From Cellulomonas sp. JZ18 (GTDB lineage: Bacteria; Actinomycetota; Actinomycetes; Actinomycetales; Cellulomonadaceae), in contig NZ_CP045245.1 in assembly GCF_009720485.1 (NCBI RefSeq), positions 1,302,001-1,366,000 on the forward strand: a stretch of DNA of 64,000 nt, in the 5' to 3' direction. The number at the start of each line of letters is the position of its first letter. Position 1 is the first letter of the stretch. The position numbers and the translations under genes were made by a program. Shown here one piece after another: positions 1-8,241 of the stretch. Under the pieces are notes generated by a model that was given only the letters and a program-made list of their open reading frames with translations, did no database searches and had not been told where the DNA came from.

Positions 1-1042
1 CGAGGGGCAGACCGGGGAACCCGAACACGAAGTGCTGGGTGCCGTCGAGCGCGACCGGGCCCGAGTCGAGCATCGAGCTGGTGGTGGAGTAGAGCGTCAG
101 CCCCAGGGGCGTCGTGATGGCGACGCCGATCTCCGCCGCCTCGACCCGGGTCTCGGCACGGGTCTCCATGGCGACGAGAAGGGTGCCGCCGGGCTCGATC
201 GTCGGGTGCTGCTCGTCGCCCTCCGGCGTGCGCAGCGAGATGCCCGTGAAGACGGCCTTCGGGGTGCCGGCCCCGCCCGCGCTGCGTGCGGACTCCTCCT
301 GCCGGTGCGCCTCGAAGTCCGCGCGGAGCTTCTTCAGCCCCTCCCGCGCGCTGCCGTCGGCGACGACCTGCCCCTGCTCGAGCACCACCGCGCGGTCGCA
401 GAACTCCGCCACCTGGTCCAGGCCGTGCGTCACGAGCACGATCGTGCGGCCCTCGCTCTGGAACGTGCGGATGCGCTCGAGGCACTTGCGCTGGAACGGC
501 TCGTCGCCGACCGCGAGCACCTCGTCGACGAGCAGGATGTCCGGGTCCACGTGGACGGCCACGGCGAACGCGAGCCGCACGTACATGCCCGACGAGTAGA
601 ACTTCACTTGCGTGTCGATGAACTGCTCGATGCCCGAGAAGTCGACGATCGCGTCGAAGTAGCGGTCGATCTCCGAGCGCGACAGGCCGAGGATCGACGC
701 GTTGATGTAGACGTTCTCGCGGCCGGTGAGGTCGGGGTGGAAGCCCGCGCCCAGCTCGAGCAGAGCCGCGAGCCGGCCGCGCACCTGGACGGACCCGCGG
801 TCGGGCAGCAGGATCCCGCTGACCATCTTCAACAGCGTGCTCTTGCCGGAGCCGTTCGGGCCGATCAGCCCGACGGTGGCGCCCGAGTGGATCTCGAGGT
901 CCACGTCCCGCAGGGCCCAGAAGTCTTCCTTGTAGGTGTTCGACCGCTGGCGGTTGACCACGCGCTCCTTGAGCGACTTGTCCTTGCGGATGACGAAGCG
1001 CTTCGAGACGTTGTCGACGCGGACGACGACGGGCCTGCTCAT
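1..1042 (-). CDS. Polysaccharide ABC exporter ATP-binding subunit (Wzt/TagH type), C-terminus cut by window edge
   Basis: This is the cytoplasmic ATPase that should power export of a lipid-linked polysaccharide or teichoic-acid-type polymer through the permease just upstream. Visible: Walker A GPNGSGKS at about residues 61-68, an ABC signature region (YSSGMYVRLAFA), and a Walker B/D-loop stretch LLVDEVLAVGD. After about residue 260 a further domain begins, as in the Wzt/TagH group, whose C-terminal extension binds the polymer end. The ATG (1042-1040) shares one base with the permease stop (TGATG), so the two are translationally coupled. The 3' end runs off the window, so the C-terminal domain is incomplete. 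The family call is firm; the exported polymer is inferred from the locus. Confidence 0.93.
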   Translation of the reverse strand, partial: MSRPVVVRVDNVSKRFVIRKDKSLKERVVNRQRSNTYKEDFWALRDVDLEIHSGATVGLIGPNGSGKSTLLKMVSGILLPDRGSVQVRGRLAALLELGAGFHPDLTGRENVYINASILGLSRSEIDRYFDAIVDFSGIEQFIDTQVKFYSSGMYVRLAFAVAVHVDPDILLVDEVLAVGDEPFQRKCLERIRTFQSEGRTIVLVTHGLDQVAEFCDRAVVLEQGQVVADGSAREGLKKLRADFEAHRQEESARSAGGAGTPKAVFTGISLRTPEGDEQHPTIEPGGTLLVAMETRAETRVEAAEIGVAITTPLGLTLYSTTSSMLDSGPVALDGTQHFVFGFPGLPL

Positions 1043-1944
1043 CACAGCTCCTGAGCGAAGTTGCCCTGGAGGCGGGCGAAGGCGCGCTGCCCGACCCAGA
1101 GCAGGACGAGACCCACGGCGAGCACCACACCAAGGCGCGCAGTGAGGTCGGGGGGCACGGGCTGGCCGTCGCCGGCCACCCAGAACGTCTGCTGGAAGCC
1201 GAGCACCGCCAGGGTGATCGGGTTGGTGAGGTACAACTGCTCGACCAGCGGGCCGACGTTGTCCTGCACGAGGCGCCAGGGGTACACGATGGGCGACGCC
1301 CAGAACAGGAGCGTGAGGGCCACCTCGACCAGGTACTGCACGTCCCGCAGGTAGACGTTGGCGGCGGACAGCAGCAGCCCGAGGGCCGTGCTGAACGTCA
1401 GCAGCACCGCCACGGACAGGGGCAGGTACATCCAGCGGGTGCCGCCGGGTACCTGCTGCGCGACGACGGTGGCGCCGAGCAGGATCACGAGCTGCACGAG
1501 GAAGTTGAACCCCGCCGAGCCGACGGCCGCGAGGGGAAACACCTCGCGCGGGACGTAGACCTTCTTGATGAGCCCGGCGTTCTGCACGACGGACACCGTC
1601 GAGGAGCTCAGCACCTCCGAGAAGAGCGTCCAGGCGGTGATGCCGCAGTAGATGAAGATCGCGAACTGCGGCGTGCCGCGTGCCGCACCGAGGAACTGGC
1701 CGAGCGCGACGTAGTAGACGAGCAGCATCGTCAGGGGACGCACCAGGCTCCAGACGAACCCGAGGGTGCTGTCCTTGTACCGGGACTTCAGCTCGCGGCG
1801 CACCAGGTGCGACAGCAGCTCGCGGTGCCGGACGATGTCGCGCAGCGACGCGACCGTGCCGCGGAAGAAGCCCTGACGCGTCCCGGAGTCGCGGAACGGG
1901 AGCGCGGACAGCTCCTGAGCGCGGACATCGGCAGGCGTGGTCAT
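1042..1944 (-). CDS. ABC-2 type polysaccharide exporter permease (Wzm/TagG type)
   Basis: A 300-residue integral membrane protein of the ABC-2 family that forms the channel for polysaccharide export with the ATPase it overlaps. After a charged N-terminus containing the amphipathic region typical of these permeases (SHLVRRELKSRYKDSTLGF, about residues 45-63), six hydrophobic segments follow. The phrase LGFVWSLVRPLTMLLVY marks the first. Length matches Wzm/TagG permeases (about 260-300). It is the first gene of a two-gene unit read leftwards; a strong hairpin separates it from the repeat-protein gene upstream. Substrate is not shown by the sequence; the surrounding glycosyltransferases make a surface glycan the likely cargo. 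Confidence 0.92.
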   Translation of the reverse strand: MTTPADVRAQELSALPFRDSGTRQGFFRGTVASLRDIVRHRELLSHLVRRELKSRYKDSTLGFVWSLVRPLTMLLVYYVALGQFLGAARGTPQFAIFIYCGITAWTLFSEVLSSSTVSVVQNAGLIKKVYVPREVFPLAAVGSAGFNFLVQLVILLGATVVAQQVPGGTRWMYLPLSVAVLLTFSTALGLLLSAANVYLRDVQYLVEVALTLLFWASPIVYPWRLVQDNVGPLVEQLYLTNPITLAVLGFQQTFWVAGDGQPVPPDLTARLGVVLAVGLVLLWVGQRAFARLQGNFAQEL

Positions 1945-2017
1945 GGGACCTCTCGGGGGTCGGGGCGGGTGGACCGGGGGACCGGCCAGAGAAGGCTACC
2001 CGCCGTCGGGTCCTGGT

Positions 2018-2053
2018 CCGGCCGGTCCGCGAGGGTCGTCGCGGACCGGCCGG
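2018..2053 (-). terminator. Perfect hairpin after the repeat-protein gene
   Basis: A 14-bp perfect inverted repeat (2018-2031 against 2040-2053) with an 8-base loop sits 11 bases beyond the stop of the gene ending at 2064. There is no T-tract, as is usual for actinobacterial terminators. It would separate that gene from the ABC exporter pair downstream. Confidence 0.6.
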
Positions 2054-2063
2054 GGGACGCGCG

Positions 2064-3320
2064 TCAGGACGTGACGACGTCCCGGCAGCCGAGCAGCGTG
2101 TGCGGTCCCGCACCGGTGTTGATGGCGTACACGCACACGCTGTGCCGACCCGGTGCCACCGTCCGCGAGTGCCCGAAGCCGCGCGTGGCGGTGGTTCCGT
2201 ACGCGGCCGCGACGTCGGCACGCACGAGGTCGGCCCGCAGCGCGGTGCCCACCCCGTCGACGTAGACGTGCACGTCGGTGGGGTCGCTCGTGTCGGGGTC
2301 CCAGGTCCAGCCCGAGACGTCGATGCGGTCGCCCGTCGCCTGGACCTGCTCGAGGGAGCCCACGGGGGTGCGTCCGGGGTCGGTCGGCGGGACCTCGACG
2401 TCGCGGCACCCCAGCAGCGTGTGCGCGCCAGGTCCGGTGTTGATCGCGTAGACGCACACGGTGTGCCGCCCCGGGGCCGCGGTGCGGGCCTGCCCGAAGC
2501 CCCGCGTCGCCGTCGTCCCGTAGGCGGCGGCGACGTCACCACGCGTGAGGTCGGCCCGTGCCACCGTCCCGACGCCGTCGACGTAGACGTGCACGTCGGT
2601 GGGGTCGCTCGTGTCGGGGTCCCAGGTCCAGCCCGAGACGTCGATGCGGGTGCCGGTCACCTCGACCGACTCGAGGGCACCCACAGGGCTGAGGCCGCGA
2701 TCGGGCACGCGGACCTCGACGTCTCGGCAGCCGAGGAGGGTGTGCGGTCCCGCACCCGTGTTGATGGCGTAGACGCAGACGGTGTGCCGACCGGGGCCGA
2801 CCGTGCGCGAGTGCGCGAACCCGCGCGTGGCCGTCGTCCCGTACGCGGCCGCGACGTCGGCGCGGGGCAGCTCGGCGCGCGTGGCGGTGCCGGCGCCGGC
2901 GACGTACACGTGCACGTCCGTCGGGTCGCTCGTGTCGGGGTCCCAGGTCCAGCCCGAGACGTCGATACGCGTGCCGGTCACCTGGACGGACTCCAGCGCG
3001 CCGACCGGGCTGAGCCCGCGGTCGGGTGCCACCGCGTCGACGTCGCGGCACCCCAGGAGCGTGTTGGCGCCGCCGCCCACGCCGATCGCGTACACGCAGA
3101 CCGTGTGCCGGCCCGGGGTGACGGTGCGCGAGTGCGCGAACCCGCGGGTGGGCGTCGTGCCGTACGCGGCCGCGACGTCCGCGCGCGGGAGGTCGGCCCG
3201 GGCCGCGGTGCCCACCCCGTCGACGTAGACGTGCACGTCGGTGGGGTCGCTCGTGTCGGGGTCCCAGGTCCAGCCCGAGACGTCGATGCGCGTGCCGGTC
3301 ACGTGGACGGACTCGAGGGC
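2064..3320 (-). repeat. Four tandem 321-bp coding repeats
   Basis: The last four domain repeats of the secreted protein recur at the DNA level with an exact 321-bp (107-codon) period. The same motif beginning gtgcacgtc is found at 2268, 2589, 2910 and 3231. Stretches of more than 60 bases are unchanged or nearly so between units. The first repeat (upstream of 3320) is clearly more divergent and offset by 309 bases. This looks like recent expansion or gene conversion, and it is a likely site for assembly collapse or slippage. Confidence 0.85.
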
Positions 3321-4478
3321 TCCGCGCGGGGCCTGGTCGACGACCGTCACCTGCGTGCAGCCGAGCAGCGAGAACGGCGCGCGGGAGACGCCCATCGAGT
3401 AGACGCACACCGAGCGCACGCCGGGCGCCGCCGGGACGGTCGCGCGGAAGCCGTGCCGGTCGCCCATGCCGAAGGCGGCGGCGATGTCGGGCCGCACCTG
3501 GTCGGCCACGACCCGCGTCCCGACACCGTCGACGTACACGTGGACCTCGTTGCTCGTCGAGGTCGCGGGGTCCAGTGCCCACCCGGAGACGGTGACGGAC
3601 GAGCCGGTCGTCGTGACGGACTCGACCCGGCCGGTCGGGTCGCCGGCGTCGGGCCGGCCGAACCAGTCCGTGTAGTAGGACCAGAAGTTGCGGTTGCCGT
3701 ACGACGAGCACGCGTCGCCCGTGCCGTAGCCGGCGGCGAGGGCCGCGGCGTTGGGCTGGTACGGCGTGTAGTTGTAGAGGCTCGCCGTCGCCTGGTTCGC
3801 GATGAACACGGGTGCCGAGCCGCAGGCCGCGTTCGGGTGGAAGCGCACGTTGACCGTCACGCCCGGCCGGTGGGCGTACCGGGTGGGGTTGAGGGCGTAG
3901 CTGTTGAACTGCCAGGCGGCCTGGTACACCTGGTTGAAGAAGCCGTAGTACCGCGCGTCGCACGCCGCGGTGTCGGGGCAGCCGAAGCCCATGGCGGACC
4001 GGTAGCGCGTCGCCGTGAGGGACGAGCCGCTCGCGGTGACGAGCCCCTGCTCCTTCTGGAGCGTCACCAGGAGCACCCGCGGGCTGATGGAGCAGGCCAC
4101 GGCCACCTTCGTGATGATCTGGGCGGCGGTCTCGCCCGCCGCCCCCTGGTAGGCGCCGCGGCAGCGGTCGTCGGCGGGGCGCGAGGTCGTGTCGAACCGC
4201 GCGTGCCGCAGGCAGGGGGTGCCGTCCGGTCCGGGCACGCACGACGGTGCCCGTGCGTCGAGGAACGCCTGCACCTGCGCGGCGGTCATGGCCCCGGCGT
4301 CGGTGAACGCGCGGTCGGTGATGATCAGTCCCGGGTCGAAGCGCGACAGGTCCGCGGCCCTCGCCTCGGTGGACGGCACCGTGACGAGCGCCAGCAGCGC
4401 GAGGACGGCGAGGACGGTGCTGGTGCCGCGGCGCAGGACCGTCGGGGGACGGCGGGACGGCGTGGTGCTGACGGTCAC
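2064..4478 (-). CDS. Secreted protein with five C-terminal repeats of about 107 residues
   Basis: An 804-residue exported protein. Residues 1 to about 41 form a signal peptide: arginines, a Leu/Val/Ala-rich core, then EARAAD. Residues about 45-280 form an N-terminal domain seen in actinobacterial secreted proteins, with several cysteines and aromatic-rich motifs (YGFFNQVYQAAWQFNSYAL); its function is not known to me. From about residue 284, five repeats follow, each built as GALESV..SGWTWDPDTSD..VHVYVDG..DVAAAYG...VCVYAINTG...LLGC. Each carries a conserved Cys pair that could form a disulfide outside the cell. Repeats 2-5 are nearly identical. The GTG start overlaps the stop of the upstream lipoprotein gene (GTGA). 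The same repeat ends the amidase encoded divergently nearby, so a shared wall- or glycan-binding role is inferred. Confidence 0.85.
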   Translation of the reverse strand: MTVSTTPSRRPPTVLRRGTSTVLAVLALLALVTVPSTEARAADLSRFDPGLIITDRAFTDAGAMTAAQVQAFLDARAPSCVPGPDGTPCLRHARFDTTSRPADDRCRGAYQGAAGETAAQIITKVAVACSISPRVLLVTLQKEQGLVTASGSSLTATRYRSAMGFGCPDTAACDARYYGFFNQVYQAAWQFNSYALNPTRYAHRPGVTVNVRFHPNAACGSAPVFIANQATASLYNYTPYQPNAAALAAGYGTGDACSSYGNRNFWSYYTDWFGRPDAGDPTGRVESVTTTGSSVTVSGWALDPATSTSNEVHVYVDGVGTRVVADQVRPDIAAAFGMGDRHGFRATVPAAPGVRSVCVYSMGVSRAPFSLLGCTQVTVVDQAPRGALESVHVTGTRIDVSGWTWDPDTSDPTDVHVYVDGVGTAARADLPRADVAAAYGTTPTRGFAHSRTVTPGRHTVCVYAIGVGGGANTLLGCRDVDAVAPDRGLSPVGALESVQVTGTRIDVSGWTWDPDTSDPTDVHVYVAGAGTATRAELPRADVAAAYGTTATRGFAHSRTVGPGRHTVCVYAINTGAGPHTLLGCRDVEVRVPDRGLSPVGALESVEVTGTRIDVSGWTWDPDTSDPTDVHVYVDGVGTVARADLTRGDVAAAYGTTATRGFGQARTAAPGRHTVCVYAINTGPGAHTLLGCRDVEVPPTDPGRTPVGSLEQVQATGDRIDVSGWTWDPDTSDPTDVHVYVDGVGTALRADLVRADVAAAYGTTATRGFGHSRTVAPGRHSVCVYAINTGAGPHTLLGCRDVVTS

Positions 4479-5059
4479 GGGATCTCCATCGGCGTCAGGC
4501 GGGCCTCGCCTGAGGTGGTCGGGGACACGTAACGGACCGAGCCCGTCCAGGTGCCCGGTGCGAGACGGTCACGCGCGACCGACATGAGCCCGCAGCTGGT
4601 CGTCGACGCGTCGGCGAGCGCGGGCTGGGAGGTGCGCGCGGACGCGCCCCCGGGGCCCTCGAGCGTGAGGGTGCACTCGCCGCCCTGCTCGACGACCGAC
4701 ACGTACGCGCTGACCTCGACCGCGGCGGTGCCGGGCTGCCACTGCGCGGAGGTGACCACGACCTCAGCCGTACCGGGCGCCGCCGGGGGCACGGCGCCGG
4801 GGTCGGCCGGGACCGGCTGGTCCGGAGCCGTCGGGGCAGCGCCGGGCGCGGGGACGTCGGCGGTCGCGGACGGCGTGGCCGTCACGGTGGGGGCGGACGT
4901 GCGCGACGCGGTCGCGGACGGCGAGGGCCGCTGGGCGGTGCCGTCGACGCAGCCCACGAGCACCAGGACGACGGCGACGGCCGGGACTGCGGCGCGCCAC
5001 CCGCGCGGAGGACGGGCGTGTCGCGACGACGTCGCGACACGCGGGCTGTTGACCTGCAC
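4475..5059 (-). CDS. Putative lipoprotein of unknown function
   Basis: The predicted product starts with an Arg-rich segment, a hydrophobic run (VAVVLVLVGC) and a lipobox whose Cys is residue 37. It should therefore be a lipid-anchored surface protein of about 157 residues after processing. A Thr/Ser/Pro/Ala-rich linker follows, then a beta-rich domain of about 90 residues with two cysteines (GECTLTLEGPGG, TSCGLMSV), resembling a small Ig-like extracellular fold. I chose the GTG at 5059 because GGAGG lies 4 bases upstream; an in-frame ATG at 5107 would add 16 residues before the signal. It overlaps the repeat-protein start by 4 bases, so the two are probably one operon. The specific function is unrecognised. 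Confidence 0.75.
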   Translation of the reverse strand: MQVNSPRVATSSRHARPPRGWRAAVPAVAVVLVLVGCVDGTAQRPSPSATASRTSAPTVTATPSATADVPAPGAAPTAPDQPVPADPGAVPPAAPGTAEVVVTSAQWQPGTAAVEVSAYVSVVEQGGECTLTLEGPGGASARTSQPALADASTTSCGLMSVARDRLAPGTWTGSVRYVSPTTSGEARLTPMEIP

Positions 5060-5149
5060 CTGGCCTCCGATCGTCCAGCACTGACGCGTGTCATGATCAC
5101 ATGTCATCGCGTGCGCGCCGTTGCGCCACGTCCGGGGGGACCAACGGGA

Positions 5150-5740
5150 GTGAACGTGCGAGCTGTCGTCCTGCTCGTCGCGGCGTCCGTCGCGCTGGGG
5201 TCCGTCCCCGGCGCGACCACCGCGGCCGGACCTGACCCTGCAGCCGTCCCGGGCGGCGCTCTCGCCCCCGCCGGCACTGCGCCGTCGCGTACTGCGCCCG
5301 GGCCCGCCACCCGGCCGGTCCTCGAGGAGGTGCCGCTCGCGGGCGTCGACCCGGCCGCGCTGCCGGACCTGCCGGACGAGGCGGCCGCACTCGTCGCCGA
5401 GGAGGCGGTGGTCCCGGTGGTGCCGTCGTCGGTGCCGCAGGGCGGGCACCCGGCCACCGACCCCGCGCCCGGCGACACGGGGCGAGCCCCGGCCGAGGGC
5501 GGCGCGGCCGGTACGCCGGACGAGGCGCCGGACGAGGGGACGGGGGTGCGGGCCGCGGACGAGCCGGCGGCCGCCGACGCCCTGGCCGCGGCCGCGTCGA
5601 CGGCGGACGACGCGGCCGAGATCGAGACGGAGAACGCGGCGGAGAACGAGATCGAGGGCGCCGCGGGGCCGGTGAGCAGCCCGCGGCGCCGGCCACGGCC
5701 GCCCGCAGCGCCGCTCCGGTGCCCACGCCCGACGTCCTGA
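5150..5740 (+). CDS. Signal-peptide part of the PGRP-type amidase, separated by a frameshift
   Basis: The GTG at 5150 opens a reading frame with a clean signal peptide (VRAVVLLVAASVALGSV..AAG) and a long Ala/Pro/Glu-rich linker, but no catalytic domain. The frame runs into stop 5740. The amidase domain continues in the next frame. Adding one G to the GGGG run at 5665-5668 joins them smoothly (the linker then reads GAGEQPAAPATAARSAAPVPTP), giving one secreted protein spanning 5150-8241. I read this as one gene broken by a sequencing-type indel. The alternative is that the amidase is now unexported. It is divergent from the lipoprotein gene, with a gap of about 90 bases for both promoters. Confidence 0.7.
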   Translation: MNVRAVVLLVAASVALGSVPGATTAAGPDPAAVPGGALAPAGTAPSRTAPGPATRPVLEEVPLAGVDPAALPDLPDEAAALVAEEAVVPVVPSSVPQGGHPATDPAPGDTGRAPAEGGAAGTPDEAPDEGTGVRAADEPAAADALAAAASTADDAAEIETENAAENEIEGAAGPVSSPRRRPRPPAAPLRCPRPTS

Positions 5741-8241
5741 CCGACGAGATGGACACGCGCGAGTTCAGCGTTCTCGGCTTCACGTGGGACCCGGGGCCGA
5801 CCGACGTGACGGTCGCCTTCCGGGTCCGCGAGGCGGGGGAGTGGTCCGACTGGCAGCCGGTCGGCGGCGGTGACGTCGTGCCCGACGCGGACTCGCTCGA
5901 CGCCGCGCGCAGCACGCGCGCGGGCACCGACCCGGTGGTCACCACGGGCGCCGACGGGCTGCAGGTCTACGCGGACTCGCCGACCGGCGCCGTGACCGGC
6001 CTGCGTGCGGTGCTCGTCGACCCGGGCGTGCTCCCGCAGGACTCCGCGGACGCCGTCGCCGCCGCCACCGTCGCGGTGCCGGGCCAGCCGGCGATCGTGG
6101 AGCGCGCGGGGTGGGGCGCCGACGAGTCGCTGCGGCCCTGCCAGCCCGACTACTCGCCCGCGATGCGGGCGGTCGTCGTGCACCACACCGCCTCCGCCAA
6201 CGGCTACTCCGCCGACGCCGTGCCCGGCATCATCCGCGGCTTCTACGCCTACCACGTGCAGAGCCGGGGCTGGTGCGACATCGGCTACAACGTCCTCGTC
6301 GACCGGTTCGGGCGCGTCTTCGAGGGACGCGCGGGCGGTCTGACCTCGACCGTGGTGGGGGTGCACACCGGCGGCTTCAACAGCCGCACCGTCGGGGTCG
6401 CGGCGATCGGGGACTACGGGTCGACGGGCGTGCCGGGCGCGCTGCTCGACGGCCTCGTGTCGGTCATCTCCTGGAAGGCGGCGATCCACAACATCCCCGG
6501 CGACCAGCAGGTGACGCTGGTGTCCGGGGGCGGTGACACCAAGTTCCCCGCGGGCACGCCGGTGTCGTTCCACACGATCTTCGGCCACCGCGACGCGCAG
6601 TACACGTCGTGCCCCGGGCAGAACCTGTACGACCTGCTGCCCACGATCCGCGCCCGCGTCGCGGCGGCCGCGAACGCCGCCGTCGCCGCGACGCCGGTGG
6701 GCAACTGGGAGCAGCTCGACACGACCCCCTCGTCGCTGACGGTCTCGGGGTGGGCGCTCGCCCGGGGAGACACCTCCCCGCTCTCGGTCGTCGTGCGGGT
6801 CGACGGACGGCCCACGACGATCACGGCCGACCAGGACCGTCCGGACATCGGTGCCGCCTACCCGGGTTCCGGCAGCAGGCACGGGTTCGCGCTCACGCTG
6901 CCCCAGACGCCGGGGCGCCACGTCGTCTGCGTGGAGGTCGTCCGGCCCGGCGGCGTCGGCGTGGTCGCGCTCGGCTGCCGCACGGCGGACGTCGTCAACC
7001 GCGCCCCGCTGGGCGCGGTCGACGTGCTGCGCCTGCAGGGCAGGACGCTGCAGGTGTCCGGCTGGACGTTCGATCCCGACACGCGCGAGTCCACCAGCGT
7101 CCACGTCTACGTGGGCGCACGGGGTGCCGTCGTACCCGCGGACCGCTCGCGTCCGGACGTGGGCGCCGCCTACCGGCGCGGCGACCGGCACGGGTTCGAG
7201 TACACGACGACCGTGCCTGAGGGCAGGCACACCGTGTGCGTCTACGGCATCGACTCCGCGGGCGGCCCGCCGACGGTGCTGCGCTGCACGGACGTGCAGG
7301 TCGGGGCTTCGCCGGTCGGCGCCCTGGAGGCCGTGACGCTGCAGGGCACCACCCTGCGGGCGAGCGGGTGGGCGTTCGACCCCGACGACGACGGCCCCGG
7401 CACCGTGCACCTCTACGTCGACGGCCGGGGCACCGCGCTCACGGCGGACGTGGAGCGCCGGGACGTCGGCACCGCCTACGGACGCGACCCGCGCGTCGGG
7501 TTCACCGCGACCAGCACGGTCGGGGCCGGCCGGCACGAGGTGTGCGCGTGGGCGATCGACTCGGGCGGCGCGCCGCCCGTGGCGCTCGGGTGCCGCACGG
7601 TCGAGGTGCGCGACGCCGCGCCCGTCGGGGTGCTCGAGTCGGTGAACGTCTCGGGTCGGTCCGTGGTCGTGCAGGGCTGGGCGTTCGACCCGGACTCGGC
7701 AGGCCCGACCAGCGTGCACGTCTACGTCGGCGCGACCGGGGTCGCCGTCGCGGCGGACCTGCAGCGCACCGACGTGGGGACGGCGTACGCGCGTGACCCG
7801 CGCACCGGCTTCACCGCGACCGGCGCGCTGCAGGTCGGCGCGAACTCGGTGTGCGCGTACGCGATCAACACCGGTGGTGCACCGCACGCGCTGCTCGGGT
7901 GCCGCGAGGTGGTCCTGCGGGACGCGCCGCCGGTGGGTGCGCTCGAGCGCGTCGAGTGGGTGGAGCGCTCCGGCGGCGCGGTCGACGTGTGGGGCTGGGC
8001 GTTCGACCCCGACCTCCCGGGTCCGACCGACGTCCACGTCTACGTGAACGGCCGCGGTATCGCACGGGCTGCGACGTGGGAGCGGACCGACGTGGGTCGC
8101 GCCTACGGGCGCGACCCGCGCGTGGGCTTCTACGTGGCGGTCCCGGTGGCCCGGCGCGAGCCGCAGGAGGTCTGCGTCTACGCCATCAACGGCTGGGGTG
8201 CGCCGCACACGTCGCTCGGCTGCCGCGTGGTGGTCGGGTGA
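5719..8241 (+). CDS. PGRP-family N-acetylmuramoyl-L-alanine amidase with five C-terminal repeats
   Basis: Predicted to cleave the amide bond between MurNAc and the stem peptide of peptidoglycan. The domain from about residue 127 to 320 contains RAGWGADES, the Zn-ligand region VVVHHTASANGY (about residue 153), and later FGHRDAQYTSCPG with the second His and the Cys ligand. Five repeats of about 103 residues follow, each with SGW.FDPD, VHVYV, D(V/I)G.AY, and a VC.YAI...GC cysteine pair. These are the same domains as in the secreted protein at 2064-4478, though more diverged. The ORF lacks an export signal in its own frame; the missing signal peptide lies upstream at 5150 in another frame. The stop overlaps the next GTG (GTGA), coupling it to a glycosyltransferase. 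Confidence 0.88.
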   Translation: MPTPDVLTDEMDTREFSVLGFTWDPGPTDVTVAFRVREAGEWSDWQPVGGGDVVPDADSLDAARSTRAGTDPVVTTGADGLQVYADSPTGAVTGLRAVLVDPGVLPQDSADAVAAATVAVPGQPAIVERAGWGADESLRPCQPDYSPAMRAVVVHHTASANGYSADAVPGIIRGFYAYHVQSRGWCDIGYNVLVDRFGRVFEGRAGGLTSTVVGVHTGGFNSRTVGVAAIGDYGSTGVPGALLDGLVSVISWKAAIHNIPGDQQVTLVSGGGDTKFPAGTPVSFHTIFGHRDAQYTSCPGQNLYDLLPTIRARVAAAANAAVAATPVGNWEQLDTTPSSLTVSGWALARGDTSPLSVVVRVDGRPTTITADQDRPDIGAAYPGSGSRHGFALTLPQTPGRHVVCVEVVRPGGVGVVALGCRTADVVNRAPLGAVDVLRLQGRTLQVSGWTFDPDTRESTSVHVYVGARGAVVPADRSRPDVGAAYRRGDRHGFEYTTTVPEGRHTVCVYGIDSAGGPPTVLRCTDVQVGASPVGALEAVTLQGTTLRASGWAFDPDDDGPGTVHLYVDGRGTALTADVERRDVGTAYGRDPRVGFTATSTVGAGRHEVCAWAIDSGGAPPVALGCRTVEVRDAAPVGVLESVNVSGRSVVVQGWAFDPDSAGPTSVHVYVGATGVAVAADLQRTDVGTAYARDPRTGFTATGALQVGANSVCAYAINTGGAPHALLGCREVVLRDAPPVGALERVEWVERSGGAVDVWGWAFDPDLPGPTDVHVYVNGRGIARAATWERTDVGRAYGRDPRVGFYVAVPVARREPQEVCVYAINGWGAPHTSLGCRVVVG

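Noticed and set aside
32..1054. Long open frame on the plus strand opposite the ABC ATPase
   Set aside because: Composition is Arg/Glu/Asp-rich shadow coding, no domain, and the minus strand has a complete ABC ATPase pattern.
5107..5107. ATG at 5107 (minus) as the lipoprotein start
   Set aside because: It adds 16 polar residues before the signal and has no ribosome site, while GTG 5059 has GGAGG 4 bases upstream.
5104..8208. 1034-codon open frame antisense to the amidase
   Set aside because: It lacks any recognisable motif, and the opposite strand carries the PGRP zinc-site motifs and repeats.
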